This document shows positions 1 through 7,755 of a stretch of 64,000 nucleotides of DNA, piece by piece. The translations under genes were made by a program, and so were the position numbers. Source of the DNA: Nocardia vinacea NBRC 16497 (GTDB lineage Bacteria > Actinomycetota > Actinomycetes > Mycobacteriales > Mycobacteriaceae); contig NZ_BAGN01000219.1 of the NCBI RefSeq assembly GCF_000308835.1, forward strand, positions 1-64,000, given 5' to 3'. Each line of letters starts with the position of its first letter. The stretch's first letter is position 1. The notes under the pieces are model-generated. The model did no database searches. It was given only the letters and a program-made list of their open reading frames with translations, and was not told the DNA's origin.

Positions 1-417
1 CTCGGCCAATAGCGCTCCGCGGAACGGAATTTCGAGTCGGGGCGCGGGTTTCGCGGTCCCGTCGATCCGGCCGGTCCGGAGTCCGCCGGGTGCGGCGATC
101 GCATCCACGTCGACGCTGTGCAGCGGCGCGATCGTGTGCCCGGTCACGAAACGCAGCAGCTGGCGTGCTGCCCGCAACCCGTCGGTCGCGATCCCCACCG
201 ACACCGCGGGCGAGCTCGCGGCCAGGGCGGTCAGGCCACGGAAGATGCCACGGTAGTCGCAGTGCCAGTCCCGGCAGGTTTCGACCTGTTGTGCGAGGTC
301 GGCGTCATATCTGCGGACCGCGTCGGCGACCACGGCGGTGGCGAACATATCGCCGATGCGCTCGGGTGCTCCGGACGGAAAGACGAGATCCCAACTGCCC
401 TGACCGACCGTCCCCAT
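1..417 (-). CDS. Hypothetical protein, N-terminal part (gene runs off the window)
   Basis: An open frame of 139 codons begins with ATG at 417 and is still open at base 1, so only the N-terminal part is present. The visible protein starts MGTVGQGSWDLVFPSG and has a helical stretch rich in Ala, Arg and Leu, with DWHCDYRG near residue 50. No signal peptide, membrane segment or catalytic motif was recognised. GC-rich third positions in this frame support coding. I do not recognise the family and assign no function. Confidence 0.6.
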   Translation of the reverse strand, partial: MGTVGQGSWDLVFPSGAPERIGDMFATAVVADAVRRYDADLAQQVETCRDWHCDYRGIFRGLTALAASSPAVSVGIATDGLRAARQLLRFVTGHTIAPLHSVDVDAIAAPGGLRTGRIDGTAKPAPRLEIPFRGALLAE

Positions 418-511
418 GGTCAGTCACCCTGCCATGATTGCGCGCCGGGCAAAACCGGAGATCGAATGAATTGATAGCCGAATCGGATCATTCGCGACTT
501 CACCGCGCCGA

Positions 512-1159
512 TCACGCGGCGGTGAGGGCCCGGTGCACGCGAGCCGCCGCACGCGGGGGTAGTCGCACACTCGCGGAACGGATTTCATCGATACCGCAGC
601 GATGGATGGCGACCGCGTCGCCGACCACCTCATCCAATGCGGATTGCCCGATAGCGGCCTCGGCCAGATCGAGCACCGTGCGTACGGGCGTGGTCACCAG
701 AAATCCGCCCGCGGATTCGAGATCGGCCGGAATCAGCGGCCGGCGCAGCACCACCAGTCGCGGGGTGACCGGCGGCCGTCCCGCACCGACCGACATATGC
801 AGGAATCGCGGCCGTAGTCGACCGAGTCCGTGCAACTCCGCAGCACTCTGATGCGATACCGCGGCGGCCCCGTCGAACCAGGCCGCCCACATGGCGTATT
901 CGTCGAGCGGGCCGGTGGGCCAATCGGCCAACCGCAATAGCCCGACCCCGGCCCGCGTCACCGAGCCATCGCCGAGACCGGCGCGAACGCGGGCCTCACA
1001 TCCGGCACGCAGTACCTGCCTGGTAGTAAAGAACCCGGCATGGCGCCCGGCCAATCGCCGCAGCACACGCCACCCGTGCTCGGCGGAATCGAGTGCGCGG
1101 CCCGCCGCATCGCCAGCCATGCCGACCAGGCTACGCTCGAATTCTGTGTCGCATGTCAC
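512..1159 (-). CDS. AbiEi-antitoxin-like / transcriptional regulator-like protein
   Basis: The product is 215 residues. Its N-terminal half resembles the winged-helix of AbiEi-type antitoxins: RRLAGRHAGFFTTRQVLRAG near residues 30-50, then VSHQSAAELHGL, and a C-terminal region with VRTVLDLAEA. In type IV toxin-antitoxin systems such proteins are the DNA-binding antitoxin, but no AbiEii-like nucleotidyltransferase toxin lies beside it, and many actinobacterial members are orphans. The GTG start at 1159 was chosen because GAGGGG lies 7 bases upstream; an ATG 13 codons later is an alternative. It is divergent from the LmeA-like gene at 1220. The function as an antitoxin is not supported by context. 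Confidence 0.75.
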   Translation of the reverse strand: MTCDTEFERSLVGMAGDAAGRALDSAEHGWRVLRRLAGRHAGFFTTRQVLRAGCEARVRAGLGDGSVTRAGVGLLRLADWPTGPLDEYAMWAAWFDGAAAVSHQSAAELHGLGRLRPRFLHMSVGAGRPPVTPRLVVLRRPLIPADLESAGGFLVTTPVRTVLDLAEAAIGQSALDEVVGDAVAIHRCGIDEIRSASVRLPPRAAARVHRALTAA

Positions 1160-1219
1160 AATCGAACCCCTCACGGCGCCCTCATAGCGAGCACAGAAAC
1201 GTGGTGAAGAATCGAGCGT

Positions 1220-1948
1220 ATGAGTACGAAGAGCCCATCCACCCTGACGGTCAACCGGCGTCCCTTGGTGATCGCGCTCGTCGTGGTCGCGATTCTGCTT
1301 GCTACCGTGCTGGTAGGCGGGGAGGCATATGCGCGGTACCAGGTATCGCGGTGCATCAGTACACAATTCGAGAAGGATATGGGTTCGAAGATCGATGTGA
1401 GCTTCGGAGCCAAACCCATGCTGATCACCTGGATCGACGGGAAGGTCGATCAGGTGAAAGTGAACAGCGACGATTCCAAGTTCGGTCCGGCCGTCGGCAT
1501 GGTGGTGCACGCCAGGTTCAACAATGTCGAGGTCAGCAATAGCGGCAGCGGCAGCACCATCGGCAGCTCGTCGGCCGATGTCACCTGGGGCAACGACGGC
1601 ATCCGGGAAACGCTCGGCGGCCTGGTCAGCGGCGTGTCGTCCTCCGCGTCGAGCGGGATGCTCACCCTGGATGTGCTCGGTGGGCTCGCGCAGTTGCAGG
1701 TGAAGCCGGAGATCAAGGACGGCACCGTGCAGATCGAGACGAAGTCGGCGGCGCTGCTCGGGATGGGGATACCGACCGATCTGGTGTCGGGCATCGTCGA
1801 TGTGTTCACGCAGAGTCTGCAGAGCTACCCGCTCGGCATGAAGGCCACCGAGGTCAAGGTCACCGATAACGGTGTCGCGGTGAAGCTGGCGGGTGGGCGG
1901 ACCGAACTGCCCGCCGCGCAGGACAGCAGCGGCAGCGTCAGCTGCTGA
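1220..1948 (+). CDS. DUF2993 (LmeA-like) exported lipid-binding protein
   Basis: A 242-residue protein with one N-terminal hydrophobic segment (about residues 17-35), which would anchor it in or export it across the membrane, followed by a Ser/Gly-rich domain of the DUF2993 type. DUF2993 includes mycobacterial LmeA, a periplasmic phospholipid-binding protein needed for mannan elongation of lipomannan. The two cysteines, one near residue 45 and one as the last residue, might pair in the envelope. There is no enzyme motif. The gene is separate from its neighbours and converges on deoC with a hairpin between them. The family call is good; a role in lipoglycan maturation is inferred. Confidence 0.8.
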   Translation: MSTKSPSTLTVNRRPLVIALVVVAILLATVLVGGEAYARYQVSRCISTQFEKDMGSKIDVSFGAKPMLITWIDGKVDQVKVNSDDSKFGPAVGMVVHARFNNVEVSNSGSGSTIGSSSADVTWGNDGIRETLGGLVSGVSSSASSGMLTLDVLGGLAQLQVKPEIKDGTVQIETKSAALLGMGIPTDLVSGIVDVFTQSLQSYPLGMKATEVKVTDNGVAVKLAGGRTELPAAQDSSGSVSC

Positions 1949-1998
1949 TCCGGCTCTCAGGTCCGCGCCGTTGTGCCGGACCAGCGGGCTTCGGGAGC

Positions 1999-2024
1999 GA
2001 AATGGCTATCCAGGTAGCCATTTC
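1999..2024. terminator. Perfect 10-bp inverted repeat between convergent genes
   Basis: GAAATGGCTA and TAGCCATTTC form a perfect 10-bp stem with a 6-base loop between the end of the LmeA-like gene (1948) and the end of deoC (2078). There is no clear U-run. The position between two gene ends suggests a bidirectional terminator. The arm is unusually AT-rich for this genome. Confidence 0.55.
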
Positions 2025-2077
2025 AGGGCCACGTGGCGCAATCATCCGAGGAATTCGCCCGCACACTCGGCACGCTT

Positions 2078-2782
2078 CTACGATTCGGGCACGGGATCAG
2101 GCGGGAATCCCTCCAGCACCGCACGGGATTTCGAGAGTCCGAGACGGGTCGCGCCCGCGGCGATCAGTTCGGCGGCGGCCTCGGAGGTGCGGATGCCGCC
2201 ACTGGCCTTCACACCGAGACGTCCGCCGACGGTCTCGGCCATGAGCTGGACCGCGTGCACGCTGGCACCACCGGACGGGTGAAATCCCGTGGAGGTCTTC
2301 ACGAAATCGGCCCCGGCACGTTCGGCGGCGCGGCAGACCTCGACGATCGCGGCATCGGACAGCGCCGCCGATTCGATGATCACCTTGAGAACCGCGCGAT
2401 CCCCTATTGCCTCGCGCACCGTAACGATGTCGGACAGCACCGCGCTGTAATCGCCTGCGCGCGCGGCTCCGACATCGATCACCATATCGACCTCGGCCGC
2501 GCCCTGCTCGACCGCGAGGCGCGCCTCGGCGCCCTTGACGAGCGAATGGTGCTTTCCGGAAGGGAATCCGGCGACCGACGCGACCACGACGCCGGACGCT
2601 CGAATCGGCAACATAGACGGCGATACGCAGATCGCGTACACGCCGAGTTCGCGTGCCTCCGTGGCCAAAGCGTTCACCTCCGCGGCCGTCGCCTCCGGCG
2701 CCAGCAGCGTGTGATCGATCATGGCGGCCACTTCGGCCCTGGTCAGCGACGCGGAATTTGCCACAGGGTGAGAGTCTGGCAT
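2078..2782 (-). CDS. deoC: Deoxyribose-phosphate aldolase
   Basis: The 234-residue TIM-barrel protein matches class I DeoC, which cleaves 2-deoxyribose 5-phosphate to glyceraldehyde 3-phosphate and acetaldehyde in deoxynucleoside breakdown. Landmarks are IDHTLLAPEAT near the N-terminus, the DMVIDVGA strand, LKVIIESA, the Schiff-base lysine in FVKTSTGF, and the phosphate-binding VKASGGIRT. An ATG at 2800, six codons upstream, is an alternative start with a slightly better AGG; neither has a strong ribosome binding site. In M. tuberculosis deoC (Rv0478c) lies just beyond hbhA-Rv0476-Rv0477. Here about 7 kb separate it from hbhA. Confidence 0.95.
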   Translation of the reverse strand: MPDSHPVANSASLTRAEVAAMIDHTLLAPEATAAEVNALATEARELGVYAICVSPSMLPIRASGVVVASVAGFPSGKHHSLVKGAEARLAVEQGAAEVDMVIDVGAARAGDYSAVLSDIVTVREAIGDRAVLKVIIESAALSDAAIVEVCRAAERAGADFVKTSTGFHPSGGASVHAVQLMAETVGGRLGVKASGGIRTSEAAAELIAAGATRLGLSKSRAVLEGFPPDPVPES

Positions 2783-2926
2783 ACCGGTGGCGAATTCCAT
2801 TGCGCGCCTGGCGACACATCGCGCACACTCGATACTGTCGGTGGAGCTACGGACATCGCTGTGCGACTGCCCGGCCGACTGTTGCGCAGTTGCGGATGGC
2901 CCCATTCGTTCAGGAGGAGACGACAC

Positions 2927-3487
2927 GTGCTGATCCGTCGCGAACGCGCCGACGATGCCGCCGCGATCGCGGCCGTACACCGCAGCGCCTTCGGACCGCA
3001 GTACGCGAATACCGATAACGACCGGGAGACGGCCGAACTCACCGACGACAGCGCAGCGGACCCACCCGAGGTCGACCTCGTCACCCGGCTGCGCAGCGAC
3101 TCCGGCTGGATCCCCACCCTCTCGATGGTCGCGGTCGAATACGACACCGTCATCGGCCACATCTGCCTCACCCGCGCGGGCGTCGGCCCGTTCCCGGTGC
3201 TCGCCCTCGGCCCGATCGGCGTCCTGGCCGAACATCAGGGCAATGGCGTCGGCGCGGCCATGATGCACGCCGCCATCGGTGCCGCCGACGCCCTCGACGA
3301 ACCCCTCATCGGCCTGGCCGGAAGCCTCGATTACTACCCCCAATTCGGCTTCACCCCCGCCGCCCGCCTCGGCATCACGCCGGATGAACCGGCCTGGGTT
3401 TCCCACTTCCAGGTGCGGGCATTATCGGCGTACGACTCGCAGATCACCGGCGAATTCCGTTACGCGGAGCCGTTTTACGAGCTGTAG
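2927..3487 (+). CDS. GNAT-family N-acetyltransferase
   Basis: A 186-residue GNAT protein. VLIRRERADDAAAIAAVHRSAF is the first strand and helix; the acetyl-CoA loop is seen in VLAEHQGNGVGAAM (Q/R-x-x-G-x-G/A type); DYYPQFGF is the conserved C-terminal strand typical of the YhbS-like subgroup. The GTG start at 2927 is preceded by a strong AGGAGGA with 8-base spacing. The substrate cannot be read from sequence. It is divergent from deoC and probably monocistronic. Confidence 0.88.
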   Translation: MLIRRERADDAAAIAAVHRSAFGPQYANTDNDRETAELTDDSAADPPEVDLVTRLRSDSGWIPTLSMVAVEYDTVIGHICLTRAGVGPFPVLALGPIGVLAEHQGNGVGAAMMHAAIGAADALDEPLIGLAGSLDYYPQFGFTPAARLGITPDEPAWVSHFQVRALSAYDSQITGEFRYAEPFYEL

Positions 3488-3628
3488 GTGAGGGTCTGTC
3501 CGGGGTGGCGGTTCCAGGAGTCAGGAGGACCGAACGGGATTCGGGGATCCCGGCAGCGACTTCGAGACCACCATGTATCGGCGGAGGCAACCTCGAGAAG
3601 GACACTCCAGGACTACCGTCTCGGCGGG

Positions 3629-3904
3629 TCAGGGGTGGTGGAGCATGTCGTAGACGTAGGAGCGTTCGTGTTTGCGGGAGACCCAGGCGCCTTCGGGCGG
3701 GAGGGGGCCTTGGCCCGGGTCGTCGAAGGGGCGGCTCAGGACTTCGCCGGAATCGGTGCAGATCGACCAGCCGAAGTCCGGTAGGCGGCGGCACCAGAGG
3801 TCGTGATCGATTCGCTTGTACGACGGGTAGCCGTAGGCCCAGCCGTCGCGCACGAATTCGTACGTCAGCCCATCGAGCTGTCGTACGAACTTCACGCGCG
3901 TCAC
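3629..3904 (-). CDS. Small conserved hypothetical protein
   Basis: A 91-residue protein starting from a GTG at 3904 with GGA six bases upstream. It is rich in aromatic residues (WAYGYPSYKRID, LWCRRLPDFGWSIC, YVYDMLHHP) and has two cysteines, without signal peptide or membrane segment. The frame stays open upstream into the start region of purU, but codons there are less convincing and the divergent purU start at 3993 argues for this shorter form. I do not recognise the family. Confidence 0.55.
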   Translation of the reverse strand: MTRVKFVRQLDGLTYEFVRDGWAYGYPSYKRIDHDLWCRRLPDFGWSICTDSGEVLSRPFDDPGQGPLPPEGAWVSRKHERSYVYDMLHHP

Positions 3905-3992
3905 ATTTCCATTGTCGGCTTTCCCGCAACATTCGCTCAACACCTGCCCGGGGTGCCGCAGGTGCACATAGTCGACCTGGGAGGATGAGCCC

Positions 3993-4883
3993 ATGAGTTC
4001 CGCTCCACCTGTCCTGGACGACCGACGCTTCGTGCTCACCCTCGGGTGCCCGGACCGTCCCGGCATCATTGCCAGGATCACCTCCTTCATCGCCGAGTTC
4101 GGGGGGTCCATCGTGGAGGCGGGCTACCACTCCGATCCGGATATCGGCTGGTTCTTCACTCGTCAGGCGATCAAGGCGTCGACTGTGCCGTTCGGCATCG
4201 CGGAACTGCGCGACCGGTTCGCCGGGGTCGCGGCCGACTTCGGGCCGGAGACCGAGTGGCAGCTGCTCGACTCGGGTGAGCGTCGCCGGGCCGTACTACT
4301 GGTCAGCAAGGACGGCCATTGCCTGCACGACCTGCTCGGCCGTGCCGCGAGCGGTGAACTGCCCGCGACCATCGAAGCGGTGATCGGCAATCACCCGGAC
4401 CTCGCCGGGATGACCGAGGCGCACGGCGTGAAGTTCCACCATGTGCCGTTCCCGAAGGATCCGGCCGAACGCGGCCCCGCCTTCGAGGAGGTGCGCGCCC
4501 TGGTCGATGCCCACGATCCCCATGCCGTCGTCCTGGCCCGCTTCATGCAGGTGCTCCCCGCCGAACTGTGCGAACACTGGGCGGGCAAGGCGATCAACAT
4601 CCACCACAGCTTCCTGCCATCGTTCGTCGGCGCTCGCCCCTACCATCAGGCCTTCGCCCGCGGCGTCAAACTGATCGGCGCGACCTGCCACTACGTCACC
4701 GCCGAACTCGACGCGGGCCCGATCATCGAACAAGACGTCATCCGCATCGACCACGCCGACGAGGTCCGCGATATGGTCCGCCAAGGCCGCGACATCGAAC
4801 GAGTGGTCCTCGCGCGGGGTCTCCGCTGGCATCTCGAGGGCCGAGTGCTGGTACACGGCCGCCGCACCGTGGTGTTCTCCTGA
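3993..4883 (+). CDS. purU: Formyltetrahydrofolate deformylase
   Basis: At 296 residues this has the usual PurU length and layout. An N-terminal ACT domain (LTLGCPDRPGIIARITSFIAEFGG) is followed by a formyl-transferase-type hydrolase domain with NIHHSFLPSFVGARPYHQAF, which holds the catalytic Asn and His, and HYVTAELDAGPIIEQD, which holds the catalytic Asp. It hydrolyses 10-formyl-THF to THF and formate, balancing one-carbon pools; the ACT domain senses Met/Gly in E. coli. GGGAGG lies about 8 bases before the ATG. It ends 4 bases from the convergent hydrolase stop. Confidence 0.96.
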   Translation: MSSAPPVLDDRRFVLTLGCPDRPGIIARITSFIAEFGGSIVEAGYHSDPDIGWFFTRQAIKASTVPFGIAELRDRFAGVAADFGPETEWQLLDSGERRRAVLLVSKDGHCLHDLLGRAASGELPATIEAVIGNHPDLAGMTEAHGVKFHHVPFPKDPAERGPAFEEVRALVDAHDPHAVVLARFMQVLPAELCEHWAGKAINIHHSFLPSFVGARPYHQAFARGVKLIGATCHYVTAELDAGPIIEQDVIRIDHADEVRDMVRQGRDIERVVLARGLRWHLEGRVLVHGRRTVVFS

Positions 4884-4887
4884 CCCC

Positions 4888-5922
4888 TTACCCGGCCGCT
4901 TTGGCGGGCTGACGCACCGAATCGAGGACGAGCTCCAGTTCTTCGTTGAACCGCTCGTACATCTCGGTGTTTCCCAGATGTCCCTGTGGGAGCACCTCGT
5001 ACTTGACCAGACTGCCGGTCTCCCTGAGCATTTCGGCAATTCGCCGGGCATGCACCGGCGGCGTCATATCGTCGTACTCGCCGGCCAGGATTGTGGTCGG
5101 CACGATGAGGTTGCGGGCAGATTCGCCGAGATCCAGTTCGGCGAGCAGGATTCCGAATTTCGCACGGACGCGGGCGGGGCAGGAGCGGACGACGGCGAGG
5201 CTGTAGTCGACCACGTCGCCGGTGGAGCGCAGGCTCATTATCTGTCGGGTGAAGGCCCACTTCACCGGGGCGATCGGCGGGAAGACGAGCGGGGAGCCGA
5301 GGCCTAGACGGCCTATCTTGTGCGGCAGCTGAATTCGCCGGTTGAGCAATGGGAGTGGCGCATTGAAGAACGGCAGGACAGTCGTCTCGGCGATCAGGCG
5401 GCTCGGCGCGGTGTTGGTCAGCAGTACCGCGCATGCTTGCTTCGCGACTCGGTCCGGATAGCGTCCGGCCCAGGCCTGCAGCGTCATGCCGCCGAGACTG
5501 TGGCCGACCACAACCGCCCGCTCGCCCGGGCGCAGCGTGGCGTCGAGCACAGTGGCCAGATCGTCGGCGAGCAGATCGGTGGTCAGATGACTAGAGCCGA
5601 ATTCGCTCTCGCCGTGACCACGCACGTCGTAGACGACTACACGGTACCGATCGGCGAACTCGTTGATCTGCGCATTCCAGTACTCGATGGCGCAGGTCCA
5701 GCCGTGTACCAGCACGATCGTCTGCGCATCGGCCGGTCCGTAGACGTGTACGCGCAAGCGCGCACCATCACGGGTGATGACCGGAACGACCTCATAGGGC
5801 GCGGTCGGCGGATTCAGCGCCGCGGTCGCATAGGTACGCGACCGCAGATTGGCGCGGTGTGTGTGAAGCAACCCCCGGACCCGACCAGGGACGTCCACCA
5901 GTGCAGGCGGCATTGCGCGCAT
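4888..5922 (-). CDS. Alpha/beta hydrolase
   Basis: A 344-residue alpha/beta hydrolase. VLVHGWTC supplies the oxyanion-hole segment, YDVRGHGES the strand-4 turn, GHSLGGM the nucleophile elbow, and LAGEYDDMTPP and LPQGHLG the acid and His regions. A poorly conserved N-terminal extension of about 55 residues precedes the core. AAAGGAG six bases before the ATG at 5922 fixes the start. Upstream lies a perfect 7-bp inverted repeat (5971-5988) that is nearly repeated upstream of the Xre-hbhA operon, which suggests shared regulation. The substrate is unknown; esterase or epoxide-hydrolase-like activity is possible. Confidence 0.85.
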   Translation of the reverse strand: MRAMPPALVDVPGRVRGLLHTHRANLRSRTYATAALNPPTAPYEVVPVITRDGARLRVHVYGPADAQTIVLVHGWTCAIEYWNAQINEFADRYRVVVYDVRGHGESEFGSSHLTTDLLADDLATVLDATLRPGERAVVVGHSLGGMTLQAWAGRYPDRVAKQACAVLLTNTAPSRLIAETTVLPFFNAPLPLLNRRIQLPHKIGRLGLGSPLVFPPIAPVKWAFTRQIMSLRSTGDVVDYSLAVVRSCPARVRAKFGILLAELDLGESARNLIVPTTILAGEYDDMTPPVHARRIAEMLRETGSLVKYEVLPQGHLGNTEMYERFNEELELVLDSVRQPAKAAG

Positions 5923-6368
5923 CGGACACTCCTTTGTGTAACTCTCCGATACACTAATTGCAAACCGTCATGCTTGCTAGTGCAAGCACCTCAAAAGTTA
6001 TCCGAACTTCTCCCCAGCCCCGTTTGTGACCGATCCCAAAGGAATTTCGAACCAGCCAGTCGCCGGAAGGTCGAAATCAGCTTTCAACAGCACAGATCGC
6101 CACTGTGAACGCTGACAAACCGCCGCCGAATCGCATCTCCGGTCACCCACCGGATCGCACCAAGTCGACCGCGAATCCGGTTCCGTCGCCTGGTCGAATC
6201 CGCGTCAACGCGACAACAGGTCTCGTCGATGGCAGCTAGCGCACGCAGACCGCGAGCGCTCGATACATCACGCCATCCCCAACCGCAGCCGTCACCGAGA
6301 AGGCCAGCAGGATCTGGCCGACGGCGCTGGAGCGCAGCGGCTGGCGGGCCTGCGGCAACTGGTTACGC
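5923..6368. other. Intergenic stretch between hydrolase and P450 genes
   Basis: About 445 bases without a convincing gene. The left part holds the hydrolase promoter region and the inverted repeat at 5971-5988. On the minus strand just downstream of the P450 stop a short frame (about 44 codons, ending near 6236) reads LPQARQPLRSSAVGQILLAFSV and further residues; it lacks a start codon of its own and could be the degraded tail of a lost gene. I see nothing else supportable. Confidence 0.4.
5971..5988. promoter_or_regulatory. Putative operator TGCTTGC-TAGT-GCAAGCA
   Basis: Perfect 7-bp arms with a 4-base spacer, about 50 bases upstream of the alpha/beta hydrolase start. The related sequence TGCTAGC-TATT-GCAAGCA occurs at 10935-10952, upstream of the Xre regulator and hbhA. 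The match in arms, spacer length and spacing pattern suggests the same regulator binds both, possibly the Xre protein itself. Confidence 0.5.
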
Positions 6369-7649
6369 TCAGGCACGCAGCTTGACGGGCATGGAGCGGT
6401 AGGCGTGCAGATTACGCAGGGGGTGTGGGATCGGTGGACCGTCCAAGGACAGATCCGGATACCGCTCGAACAAGGCTCGCAGCGCAATGGAGCCTTCCAA
6501 TCGGGCCAGCGTGGCGCCCAGGCAGCCGTGCAACCCGCTGCCGAACGCGAGATGATCCGCCGCGTTGACCCTGGTCACATCGAATCGTTCGGGATCAGGG
6601 AAGACGGCGGGGTCGTAGTTGGCGCCCGCCAACGACAGCAGAACCAGGGAACCGGATTCGACGCGCTGATCGGCGATGTCGACCTCGCAGTTCGTGACTC
6701 GGCCCGTCATCCGCACCGGACCGTCGTAACGCAAGACTTCCTCGACCGCACGTGGCCACAGCTCCGGCTGCGCCGCCAGCAGTTCCAGCTGGTCCGGATG
6801 GCTTGTCAACAGAGCGATTCCATTGCCGAGCATATTCACCGTCGTCAAGAATCCAGCGTCCAGCAGCAGCGCCGCATTGGCCATCTGCTCGCGACGGGAG
6901 AGCTCGCCACCTGTCACCAGCATGCTGAGCACGTCGTCGGCCGGCTCGGCGGTGAGCCCGTCGAGGTGTTGGTCGAAGTACCGCTGAACCTCGGCCAGGT
7001 CTTCGATGGCGTGGCGGTAAGTGCTCCAGCTCAGGCCGCGTTCGAGCAGCGGCGCACCGGAATCTCCCCACTTCAGCAGGGTCGAATGCATGTGCGTCGG
7101 CAACCCGAGAATCTCGGCGATGATCGCGACCGGCAACTGTGCGGAAAAGTCGACGATCAGATCCGGTCGCGGCTTCGATTCCAGGCGTTCGAGCAGGTCA
7201 TCGGTCACTTCGACAACCCGCTCACGCAGTTTGGCGATTGCCTTCGGGGTGAATGCCTTCCCGACCAGGCGTCGGTATCGGGTGTGGTCCGGCGGATCGG
7301 TCACCAGCATCGAGGGCGGTTCGGCGAGGTTGGGCAGTCCCGGATCCGTTTTGGTCATCACCCAGCGGATCGGCTTCGGCAAGGCCGAATGGTCGGGCCT
7401 GACGACGCTGAAGCGACGGTCTCGCAGGATGAGTCGGCACAGTTCGTAGTCCGCGGTCACGCGCAACCCCGATACCTTGGGTATCCGGCCCCGCTGCCGG
7501 ATCTCCTCGATATACCGCGACGAGCCGAGCAATCGATCCGGACCGACGGCGATCTGTCCCAGGGGATCGCCCCGGCGCGCCGCCCACAGGAGGTAGAAGC
7601 GTGGCAGGCCATGCATCATCAGCCACCGAATCCACACGCGTATCAACAT
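6369..7649 (-). CDS. Cytochrome P450, CYP140-like
   Basis: The 426-residue product has the P450 signatures: EEVLRYD (ExxR), and the haem loop FGSGLHGCLG with the axial cysteine. The whole protein resembles mycobacterial CYP140. The I-helix reads DAGFLTTVN where the family has AGFETT: the acidic residue that helps protonate bound oxygen is Leu here. This may alter the catalytic cycle. The ATG at 7649 follows GGAGGTG by six bases. It is divergent from a cholesterol-oxidase-like gene 106 bases away, which hints at a steroid-related substrate, but this is inference. No ferredoxin gene is adjacent. Confidence 0.9.
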   Translation of the reverse strand: MLIRVWIRWLMMHGLPRFYLLWAARRGDPLGQIAVGPDRLLGSSRYIEEIRQRGRIPKVSGLRVTADYELCRLILRDRRFSVVRPDHSALPKPIRWVMTKTDPGLPNLAEPPSMLVTDPPDHTRYRRLVGKAFTPKAIAKLRERVVEVTDDLLERLESKPRPDLIVDFSAQLPVAIIAEILGLPTHMHSTLLKWGDSGAPLLERGLSWSTYRHAIEDLAEVQRYFDQHLDGLTAEPADDVLSMLVTGGELSRREQMANAALLLDAGFLTTVNMLGNGIALLTSHPDQLELLAAQPELWPRAVEEVLRYDGPVRMTGRVTNCEVDIADQRVESGSLVLLSLAGANYDPAVFPDPERFDVTRVNAADHLAFGSGLHGCLGATLARLEGSIALRALFERYPDLSLDGPPIPHPLRNLHAYRSMPVKLRA

Positions 7650-7755
7650 GTCGTCACCTCCCACTCCACCTTTCCATATGATAGATAGCCGCTATGAGCG
7701 GAGCGTCGCTGTCGGGCGCTGATCGGGCGACCTTCGGATCAGGTGAGAGGCCACC
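7650..7755. promoter_or_regulatory. Divergent promoter region with overlapping palindromes
   Basis: This 106-base gap must hold the promoters of both the P450 and cholesterol oxidase genes. Two overlapping inverted repeats lie near the middle: ATAGC-C-GCTAT at 7685-7695 and CCGCT-ATG-AGCGG at 7689-7701. Either could be a repressor site. No regulator gene is adjacent. Confidence 0.4.

Noticed and set aside
512..1159. Complete AbiE toxin-antitoxin system
   Set aside because: Only an AbiEi-like protein is present; the adjacent genes are an LmeA-like protein and an unknown, with no nucleotidyltransferase toxin.
2078..3406. DeoC frame extended to 442 codons
   Set aside because: The extension overlaps the whole acetyltransferase gene on the other strand and lacks homology; DeoC is complete from 2782.
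2033..3487. Acetyltransferase frame extended upstream through the deoC region
   Set aside because: It is antisense to deoC; a strong ribosome binding site marks GTG 2927.
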